Origin: Mytilus galloprovincialis | Taxonomy: Eukaryota > Mollusca > Bivalvia > Mytilida > Mytilidae | Direction: 5' to 3' | NCBI RefSeq assembly: GCF_965363235.1 | Contig: NC_134844.1 | Location: forward strand, 48,666,872 to 48,730,871 | Length of the DNA: 64,000 nucleotides | Shown here: positions 36,520 through 46,900 of the stretch, piece by piece | Position numbering within the stretch: position 1 is the stretch's first letter | Layout: each line of letters begins with the position of its first letter | The notes under the pieces: model-generated | Told to the model about the DNA's origin: nothing | The model's database searches: none | What the model saw: only the letters and a program-made list of their open reading frames with translations | Program-made: the position numbers and the translations under genes

Positions 36520-36830
36520 AGAATGAAAATTGGGAATATTTAAATAATAGAGACAAAAACCCGAGCAAAGAGCAGACAACAGTCGAATGCGCCACCAATG
36601 GGTCTTAAACGCAGCGAGATAAACCCTTACAAGGAGCTGGTCCTCAGCTGGTCCTTAAATACAATTGTGTACTAGTTCATTGAAAATGGACATCACATTA
36701 AACTCCAAAAAGTAAATATGAACTCAAGTTAAAAAAAGACCTGAAAGAGTAACAAAAGCCAGAGTCCTCTGACTTGGGACAGACGCAAACATGCGGCGGG
36801 GTGAAAGTACATTTTGAAACATTGTTTGTT
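36520..36830 (-). repeat. Mussel dispersed repeat A, long copy
   Basis: It has the repeat A core in reverse ('cagctggtcctta', 'ccaatgggtctta', 'gcagacaacagtc') followed by the 'tcctctgacttgggacag..gcggcggggt' segment that accompanies A in mussels. Confidence 0.6.
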
Positions 36831-36846
36831 TTTTAATACTAACTAG

Positions 36847-37666
36847 TAGGGATGTCAACGAGTACTCGAGTATTCGAGTATCGTTCGATAGAACCGAGTA
36901 TCGATTACCAAAATGAGACTCGACTAATCGGTTTTCCTGTTGGAATGTCGTTGCTTTCCGAAATTTATAAACAAAAACATTTGTTTATTGAGAGCGCCCG
37001 GGAAATTGTTATACCTTCACCAAAATTATTAAAAATTAAAGTTTAACTGTCATTTAAAATTCCTCCACACAGATGTACATATAGGATATATGAATAAGAT
37101 CATGTTTACAAGGCTTACGTTGTTAGCTAATTGTATTCACTTTGCCATCTCTGTACCGTTCGAACATATATTTTCCTCAGCAGAACTGTTAGTTACCTGA
37201 CAAATGGAGAAATCGCTTGACCAGTGACAATATAACATTTTTGAATAAGAATAAATTCGTTGCACGACCCTCAGACAATTATTAATTGTATCAGTTAGTT
37301 TTAATCATCACCCCTTTGTAGATCATTAAATGTGTTTTTTCTACGGTTCCCAAATACTGTTGTTTGAGTAATAATTTTTCTTTAGATATGTTAAAATTGA
37401 TTACTTGATTAGACTATTTAGCAGTTTACATAATTAGTGCATGTAGCAAATGAGTTATTATTTATGATATACAATTCCTTGGACTATTATCTAGCCCTAG
37501 GTAATAATGTTGAGGGTTTTCGATCATAACCCACAATACATGTACAAAACTGGTTATAATTTTGTGTTTCTTTTTTGTAAATGTTTTACCGAGCGAGTAC
37601 TCGAGTATCGGTCGGTAAATCCAACGAGTAATCGATTAGTAAATCTTCACCGAGTTGACATCCCTA
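36847..37666 (+). mobile_element. hAT DNA transposon relic, 820 bp
   Basis: The ends are TAGGGATGTCAAC and GTTGACATCCCTA, with CGAGTACTCGAGTAT-type subterminal sequence on both sides. The 8-base flanks (ctaactag and cttgcaag) agree at 5 of 8 positions, as for an old hAT target duplication. Inside, around 37140-37260, VPFEHIFSSAELLVT and, in another frame, LTSDNITFLNKNKF match the conserved C-terminal dimerisation region of hAT transposases. The rest of the transposase is deleted and a frameshift plus stop lie between these two pieces, so the element is dead. Confidence 0.8.
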
Positions 37667-37689
37667 CTTGCAAGATATTTGATATATCG

Positions 37690-38229
37690 AACGATTGAAA
37701 TCTTTAAAAATAAAAAAAAATAAAAAAAAAAAAAGATAACTCTTTAGAATGTGCAAAGAAAAGATCTGTTATTGACTTTATGAGTGCACCGAGATAAACA
37801 GTCAAGAAAAATTTACTGACCTCCATTAAATAGTATCACTCAAGATTGGATTATACTTTTAAGGTAAACTTAGAAATACGCTTATTCCAGTGATAGTTTT
37901 ACACTTTTGACCCTCATATTTTGTGTTTTGACCAACGCACTCATTCATGCACCTAACGAATAACGGGATACACGTACATCCTGTACTACAAAGAAGTATC
38001 CGTGTATTTCAAAAAGGTAACTTTTTGTCATTGCTGTCAAATATGATCCTTTAAGCTTATTTTTGTGGATCATAAACAGTAAAAAAGAAACCCCTGGTCT
38101 TTTTTTTTTTAAAACTTCTGTATCAGATATTTCTTTTGCTTTAATCTATTTGGCGGCAAGTTATTGTTAGTACATAATTTTAAAGCAAAACTATGCAAAA
38201 CAATGGTAGGATTTTCTTAAAACAAAGAT
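37690..38229. other. No gene seen
   Basis: AT-rich spacer with an A-rich run at 37706-37733. Nothing else is supported. Confidence 0.4.
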
Positions 38230-39487
38230 TGACTTTCACAATTGAATTTGAGATGATAAAGCAAAGTTTGATTTACATAGATTATCTTTCATCTTGTAAC
38301 AGTATTAAAACATTTGACTTTTCTACTCTTTACATAAGTATTCCACATTCCTAACTAAAAGACAAATTGAAAGAGCTGGTATTATTTTGCTTCATAAAAA
38401 AGAATGGCCAACGTAGAAACAAGTATCTTGTCTTAGGGAGGGATAAATCCTACTTTGTAAAGAATCACTCTTATTCAAACAAAAAATTCTCTGAAACTGA
38501 TATTATCAAGATGCTTGATTTCTTGATTGACAACATATTTGTTACGTTCGGAGGACGTGTTTTTCAACTGACTGTCAGCATTCCAATGGGAACCAACTGT
38601 GCCCCTCTACTTGCCGACTTATTTCTTTATTATTATGAGGCTGACTTCATGCAGGAACTTCTTAGGAAGAAAAATAATAAGTTAGCAATATCCTTTAACT
38701 CTACTTTCCGCTATATAGATGATGTTCTTTCACTAAACAATTCAAAATTTGGTGACTATGTGGAACGCATCTATCCCATCGAACTAGAGATAAAGGATAC
38801 TACAGATACAGTTAAGTCGGCTTTATATCTTGACTTACATCTAGAAATTGACAATGAGGGTCGGTTGAAAACAAAACTTTACGACAAAGAGATGATTTCA
38901 GCTTTCCAATTGTGAACTTTCCATTTCTAAGTAGCAACATTCCAGCAGCACCTGCATACGGGGTATTTATTTCCCAATTGATACGATATTCCCGTGCTTG
39001 CATTTCCTATCATGATTTTCTTGATAGAGGATTGCTGCTCACAAGGAAGCTATTAGAGTTCCAAATGGTGAAGTTGAAAGCATCCCTTCGTAAATTTTAC
39101 GGACGCCATCACGAGTTGGTTGACCGTTATGGAATAACCGTTTCAAAAATGATATCGGATATGTTCCTTACGACGTAACTACAATTCCCTTCCCTTTCAT
39201 GAATGTGACCTACCGAATTAGACTATTTACAGGATTAAAATTTTGTAATCACATAAGCAACACGACGGGTGCCACATGTGGAGCAGGATCTGCTAACCTT
39301 CCGGAGCACCTGAGATCACCCCTAGTTTTTAGTGGGGTTCGTGTTGTTTATTCTTTAGTTTTCTATGTTATGTCATGTTTGCTATTGTTTTTCTGTTTGT
39401 CTTTTTCATTTTTAGCCATGGCGTTGTCAGTTTGTTTTAGATTTATGAGTTTGACTGTCCCTTTGGTATCTTTCGTCCCTCTTTTAT
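38230..39487 (+). mobile_element. Penelope-like retroelement, reverse transcriptase relic
   Basis: The 38367-38915 frame holds a reverse transcriptase core: SIPMGTNCAPLLADLF, then catalytic FRYIDDVLSL, then SALYLDLHLEID. The following frame continues with FPFLSSNIPAAPAYGV, ISQLIRYSRACISYHDF and a KFYGRHHELVDRYG tail. This arrangement fits Penelope-like elements, assigned from memory; no GIY-YIG domain is seen. The 5' part is incomplete and the frame is broken, so it is non-functional. Related copies: 60180-61310, 5486-5845 and a scrap at 53195. Confidence 0.7.
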
Positions 39488-40257
39488 CAGTAAATAATTA
39501 TCAGATTATTGTAATTATTTACACAATTATCACAGCTTGTATTTATACTTTTTTTTAAATGTTATGTTACAGAAACTGTCGCATATATGAACATTTTAAC
39601 GAAAAAAAATCGATTTACTGGAATAATAATTCACCTGTGTAGGATAAAATGTACCTTATTCAAGTGCTCGTATTGTTGTCCTTGTTTCAGACTTTGATTA
39701 AATATAGAACATGCAAATCCAAATAAAAGAATAATTTAAGTCCGTTGTGTTGTTTTTTATATCAACTGTTTAAAAGATTTACAGACTTTGCGCATATTTA
39801 TTTTCCTACCCTATATAGGCTAGATGTAGTACTGGAAATTGACAATTAGTATTAAGTACTATGAACCGAGTCTAAAAAAAGAGGAACATTCCAATAATCC
39901 TATGATTTACCTATAGTTATACATTTATTTCGAGTAGAATCAGACTATAAAAATATTATGTGATGGCTTAACGACAAACACACGGAAATTCTATATGTAT
40001 ATGTTTATCTAAAAAAAAATACTTTGAGCTTATTATTATCATGAACATATCACAACCTCAAATAATTTTATTTTCACAGCTCATTACAACCGTTTTTTCT
40101 AAATCATCTAATACATTTATTAAAGCAAGTCGTAACCACAAAAATATCATCGTCACAAAATAAATTTATATTGTTTTATAAATTACAGCATTTTCTAAAC
40201 TACAAAGTAAATTTATTTTGAGCAGGTAATTTTAACGAAGGTATGTGCATTATTTTG
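39488..40257. other. No gene seen
   Basis: AT-rich spacer without splice-supported frames or clear repeats. Confidence 0.4.
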
Positions 40258-40472
40258 ATTTTAGTTTCTTGTGTACAATTTGGAAATTAGTGTGGCGTTC
40301 ATTATCACTGAACTAGTATATATTTGTTTAGGGGCCAGTTGAAGGACGCCTCCGGGTGCGGGAATTTCTCGCTACATTGAAGACCTCTTGGTGACCTTCT
40401 GCTGATGTTTTTTTCTATGGTCGGGTTGTTGTCTCTTTGGCACATTCCCCATTTCCATTCTCAATTTTATCT
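40258..40472 (+). repeat. Mussel dispersed repeat A, best copy
   Basis: 'tagtttcttgtgtacaattt', 'ggcgttcattatcactgaac', 'ggggccagttgaaggacgcc' and 'acattccccatttccattct' in order. From memory this is close to the Mytilus consensus and the strongest single pointer to the organism. Confidence 0.75.
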
Positions 40473-43031
40473 CAAAATAAATGTATTTTATGTAGATTAC
40501 CAAAAGTATGCATCACTATTAGGCGAGTGACTTTAACCATAAAATTAAATTTTTAATGCACCTACCTAACACACGGCTAAATTATATATCATTTGAAAGC
40601 TACCCATCTGTACTATCTGTTTTGCCCGGTCGTAAAAAAATCGTACGGTGCAATTTCCGTCAAATCAAGATCAAAGGCCAAGGACGAATAAGTGCATATT
40701 TTCTAAGATTTCAGCCTGATTGCATAATATGACTTTTATATACTAAATTCACATATGCAAACAAAAGCATAAAGATTAACAGTCATTATTCAAATGCATT
40801 TTTTAATATTTAAAGCGTGTTTTTGACAGAGAGCACATGTTTCCTGAAATTCGAGTAAAAGTTAACAAAATGTGTGAAAACCCAAATTTGTTTTTCTGGT
40901 GCAAATGCTAATCAATTAAAACTAAGTAAAACCCTGTAATGACTACCAAAGAAGCTTTTGACATCATAAAATTCCCTAAAATTATGCTTACTTCTAATCA
41001 AACAGCAAATCATAACAACGCATTAAGTTGCCCAAAATACCGCCATCTGCGAAAAAACAGCTTTTAAGCATTTCTTCCTATTTAAACATTGTATGTGGTC
41101 CATATAAGATTTAATAAACAAATTCTTAAGAATCTGAAAAATTAAGTGTAAAAACAATATGTGCGCGAATCATCTTATTGCTTGAAATAAAGGGGGTGAA
41201 ACTAAAAATTGCAATCTGCATTGTAACTACCAGACTGAAATAAACATATTTCGACTTTTTTAATTGTTTGTTGCAAAGCTTCATTATAAATATTGATGTA
41301 GTGAAAAGACATTTTATTTATTTAATGTGAATTGAAACTTTAGACCAAAATAAATAGAAAATAAATTGATGAAAATTGAAATTTCAAAGAACTTGCAAAG
41401 ATTGCAATGTAACATTATCCTTTCGGGTGAAAGCATAGACAGGATTGCTAGTAGTCTAGATGGTGTATGCATGGAGAAATTGTGTAAACCTGGGAGCATA
41501 TTCCCAAGTATTCATGTATGTTTATGTTAAGTACAAGGACCTGAGTTAAAACGCAATTAGGAGATAATTACATCAACTAAATAGCACTTTTTCTCCCACT
41601 GTTAATTCACATAACATAACAAAATTGATAGCCAGTTGTCGAATCCGTCATAACAAACAAATACTGTGAGGGTCTTGAATTAAAACAAAACACTATTGAA
41701 TTTATCATTATATGCTTGTCCCTATAAAAATTCCGATAACTTATTGCTGGTTTTATTTTATGTCTTGAAGTTTATGCTTCAGTTAAAAATACGCCGAAAT
41801 TAGTTTGATGGTAAATATTTGGTATCATTTGTTTAATAGATTTACAAATTTTAGATACCATACTATATAAAGTTTATTATTTTGTATGCAAACCTGTTTA
41901 TTGCTGAAAAATGGATGCCCGACACCAGCTGTTTTTTTTTTTAATTTTTGTAATTTATGTCGTTGGGTTGCATTGTTATTTGCGAATAAAACCTTTTCTT
42001 GTAAAAACTACAGTCAGTTTTTTTTTTGTTTTTTTTTATACATTATTCATTTTTTTGTTTTTTTATACATTATACATTGTTTTAATTTAAGTCGGAATCG
42101 AGGTAAATAAGTAGCTATATGACAACCAGTCATGTTACATACTTGTATATCTGTAACATATGATTTTTGTAATAACCACGAAGGTTATGATAACATCTTA
42201 AAATAACAAGTTATCTGAAAGACTTAATTATTCATTATATGTAGGTATATTGAAATCGACAACCAAAATTGCAAATTCTGAGAAATCTGCTTTATTTGCA
42301 TGTTTCATGGAACATGTGTAGACTTAGCTTCACGCACATATCTCGGCATGAACAATCAGTCATTGATAAAGTTGTATAACAGGACGTCATGTCGATTTCC
42401 TTACACATATTGCACCTATTGTTCGGTTTATCACCTACTTTTAGTAGGATCCAGAAACAATGTTCATTTTCTGGTTTAATCCAACCTGAACTATAGACAA
42501 CCTTATTAAACTGACTTCCGAACGACACAATGTTCTGTACTGAGAATTACCTAAAATAAATCTTTGCGTAAGTCGAATTTGTAACAATTGCATAACTTAT
42601 ATTGGTTTGTTTATTTTCCCGTATATTAAAAAAAAATCTTATTTGTCAAGGCATACTTTTTTTTAAGAAATAGATGCCTTGAACATTTTTTTACTCCTAA
42701 TTTCTAAAAAATAAAATATGAGATCGGTGCCATATCGGTACTCTGATGTGTATAAATTATCATTTTATTTAACTTTCAGAGTGAGGATTTTTCTTTATGA
42801 AGGTACAGTACAAAAACAAATGTTATGTAAAGATTAATTATATTAATACCAGCAAGTACAAATGTGGAACATGTTAACACGCCGTTGTTGTGTTGTCATA
42901 AAAATGTAAAAACACTTCACAAATGTGTACCGTATTGGCAAGATTTTGTGTTAACTAACATTCTATAACATGCAGTCGTTTTCTTTCAAACACAGTTTCT
43001 CGTATAAAGTATAATCTGTACACGAACAAAT

Positions 43032-43960
43032 TTATTTGTTCAATTTTTGTTTAGCTTCTTTCAGTTCATTCTCAAGACGTTCCTTTTCCCTTTCTAAATT
43101 CCTTGTATTAAAATTCTGGTCCTCAGTCTCCCATTCGTTTGTCAGCTTAAGACAGTAAAGCTCGTCTGTTTCTATAATTTTACTGTCTAATTCCTTTCTT
43201 ATCTTCCTCCTTTCTTTGCGTTTTATTTTATTTATTTCCTCGTTTTGCTTTTCCTCTTCTACTTCAGCTATTTGTATTAACCTTATTTGTAAACTACTTT
43301 CTGCTTCCATCAGCATTTCGTTGGTAAAGAAATGTCCATCATTTTCCAGTAGCATTTCATTAATCAAGAGAATTAACTCTGTACATTGTTTTTCTTTCGA
43401 TGCATTGTCTGTTTTGTTATCAAAGGATATGTAGCGGTTATTACATTTATGCAGTAACGATTTCAGCTCAGGAGTTGAATCAACTATGAACTGGTCGAGG
43501 GAGATATTATCTTTAACAAGATCATCTTTTCTTGTAAAAAGAATAATCATATATCTAAATACGCCCTCTCCAAAATGATCGACAAAATATTGAACAGTAT
43601 CTTGTTCTTCCTTAGTGAATCTTCCTATCCTAGTAACAAGTACAACAGCATGTGGCCCGGGTAAAATCATTTCTGTACATTTTACTAATTCATTTGATAT
43701 ATTTCTATTAGTAAATCGAGTATCAAAGAGTCCTGGGGTATCTACTACTGTTATCATTCTTCCAAATCTTGTTGCTTGTGATACCTGGCATTTCGCAGTG
43801 ACAGACTCACCAGAAACAGCAGAATGGAAGACATTTGTATTTAGAATATTATTACCAGTTGCACTTTTACCAGACCCAGTTTTACCTATGAGCAAGATTC
43901 GTCTTTCAGCATCTTCTTCCATATTTGCAAAGGGAGAATTTTTCTCGGCCCACTTGCAAT
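43032..43960 (-). CDS. Exon 4: GIMAP/AIG1 GTPase domain and coiled coil
   Basis: The acceptor ATTTTTCAG is at 43962/43961. Two bases complete a codon, then CKWAEKNSPFAN leads into the GTPase start MEEDAERRILLIGKTGSGKS. The exon is open to TAA at 43032. If translated alone from the ATG at 43922 it would give a 296-residue GIMAP of usual length, so an alternative promoter could make a finger-less form. The tail from about residue 210 of that form is Glu/Lys-rich heptad sequence. Confidence 0.9.
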
Positions 43961-46900
43961 CTGAAAAATTAATCTGAGTTCATGTAACAGCGTTTAAATA
44001 ACAAAAATGTCTTAACTACGTTGAATGTATATCCATGAACGTAATAAATAAGTGGAATTTTACTTGCCAATGGCCACTAGATCGTGAACTGATAACCTTT
44101 TCGGTGAACCTTAGTTTGCCTTGGTGATCTATCTGCTTTATGTTGTTTTGGAGAGATTGTTTTGTTTAGTTTTTATCTTTCGACCATAGTGGGGTTTGCT
44201 TCTTTTGTATCTTCTTTCTCCTTTTCAATCTTTTTCAACATTTGTCGTTCAAAGACGTATCACCAATTATACATATTTCGTGCTTCTTCGATAATGCGTT
44301 GTATTCCACATCCGATGTGTCATATGAAGATGGGCATAAGCAGACAACAGCCAAGTCATATTCAGAATGTAATGTTAAGATTTTAACAACAAAATTTTGA
44401 ACTATTTACAATTACTGTTTACTCTGCTTGATATAAAATAAATGTGTATCGGTTTATGTATTGTATATAACCATAAGATAAGCGGGTCAAAGTTACGTCT
44501 TGAAAGTTTATATGTATACTTCTCAAATGATAATGCAGCATTTCGAAGTAAGTGTAAGGACTGGTCGGGTATGGTAACATGTCTCAATGAAGCCGATAAT
44601 TTTTTAACTAACTCAAAGATAATCAAGTAAAGCAGGGTGCATAATCTATCACATCAATAAGTTTTCGTTTATTTAATAATGTTTGCCACTGTACTTACAA
44701 TACCAATCCCACCAATCCATAATCTTTTTAGAGATACAATTTCAAATACGAAGCCTTATTTATATGTTTGGCACATACACTTAAAACAAAGGGGTGTATG
44801 GACAATGACATTAGCATTAGAAACTCCAATTATGATGCCTTAGAAGGCAACTGTTTCGGTTGGATAAATTTTTCGTTTGCTTTCACCGTCTGTTTTACAT
44901 TTTGTGATATTTAAATGCTTTTGTTCTTTAATTGACAAAGGTCTTATTTATCATTTACCATTAAAAAAACTGTATTTACTACAAAATGATCATATTTGGC
45001 TATGTATTAGGGTAACATATGTGAATGCCCATAATTTCTGAACTTGTTTATGTCTGCTGATAAGATAACAGACAATTAACGTTCGATAGGGCATTTTTTC
45101 TTATATTATGACTAAATCACGGATTGTAGAATCACGACGGGTGACACTAGCCGAGCAGAGACTGCTAACCCATTTTGTCTATCTGAGAGCGATCTTTTGT
45201 TCAGGTCCGTTTCCTCAGTCTTGCTTTCATTTTTTTGTGTTATCAAGGAGCATTTATTATGACCATTTTGTTTTTGCATGGTGATCTTTGTATATTCTCC
45301 TTCTTTTTAAATCCTTTTTTCACAAATCTTATATAAATAAGAATAATAGTAATTAATGATGATCAAAGATTAATCAGAGATCTTGGGCCTTTTCAATACT
45401 AGATTTTATTTTGTTTTAATCATAAAGGGTTTCACGGACACCTGTGTTTCGTCTGCGATTGATGTTGCCGATGTTACAGTCAAAATCTATTTCTATTTTT
45501 TTGTAGAACCAAAATAATATTTTAATCGATATGTTTTTGCAGATGCTATTTCTTGTTGTTGAAGAAGCTTCAAGTTTCAAAACTTTCCATGAAGTTTTGA
45601 AAAATTGACAGATGTTTGAAAATTTATCCACAGACTTGTATTAAAATTAGTTGCAAAGAACAACAAAGCCCACTTTTCAGTAAAATATGAAAACGAAAAA
45701 TATATTTTCAAAATTTGGATTCATGTAGAAATTACCTCTTTATCATTAAAAGGCTTTTGCTATTTTTCATAGAATTCCATGACATTTTAAAAAAATTATT
45801 GAAGTCTAAAGTGTACCTTTATGTTAAACACCTACACAATCTGAAGTCCGTTTATCAGTAAAATATGGTAAAAATCGGAAAAACTATATTTTCAAAATTT
45901 ACCTCTTGTCTTTTGATTATAAAAAGTTAAGGGTTCTGTCCAAATATCATAAAATTGCATGAAGGTTTGACAAAGCTATTGGTGTCTTAAAAACTGTTGA
46001 CCACAGCCTGAATATAGCTGTTGACATCGCCTACACCGACGTCGCCAACAAAAGAATGTATGACCGCGTTGTTTCGTTATCGCGACAAAATGTCTAACGT
46101 CTGACAAAAAAGAATCAAAAGGTATTAATTCCACACAATAACGGAACAAAACTCTAACCTACTTTGAAAATCAATGAAGCGTTGGTTCTATGATAGTTTG
46201 TTCCAGTGGCGAAATATTTCATTTATTATCAAAAAAAAAGAATCAGAATTGATCTTAATTAACTTTCTACTGGTATCATTAACATCAAAATGACAATATA
46301 CTATAAAAGTTTGTGTTAAATTCATCACATACAGTAGAGCTTGTTCGCGTTACCGTCCTGGTAAACTGTGAATAAAATTACACTCTCAACAATCAATTGT
46401 CATCCGTCATTAGTTTTAAGAGAAAAGCCGCAGACATCGATCATCTAAACCGACCTCATTTAGGGAAGTGATCATGCTGGCAAACAGCTATTTATCTGCA
46501 TGTTTTATACATTAAAAAAAACGTCCACTTGTATTTGTAGTATTTGTATTTTTATCCATCTGATGAGTTCAGCCTCTTTCAACTGATTTTTATAGTTCAC
46601 TCTTATGTTGTACTGTTACACCACTGTCCCAGGTTAGGGGGAGGGTTTGGTTCCCTCTTACATGTTTAACCCCTCTACATTCTGTATGTATGTGCCTGTC
46701 CCAAATCAGGAGCCTCTAATTCAGTGGTTGTCGTTTGTTTATGTGTTACATATTTGTTTTTTGTTCATTTTTTGTACATAAATTAGGCCGTTAGTTTTCT
46801 CGGTTGAATTGTTTTACATTGTCATTTTGGGGCCTTTTATAGCTGACTGTGCGGTATGGGCTTTGATCATTGTTGAAGGCCGTACGGTGACCTATATTTG

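Noticed and set aside
44402-44626. 74-codon frame in the last intron of the zinc finger-GIMAP gene as an extra exon
   Set aside because: There is no acceptor/donor pair with the required phase 1, and the reverse strand is equally open.
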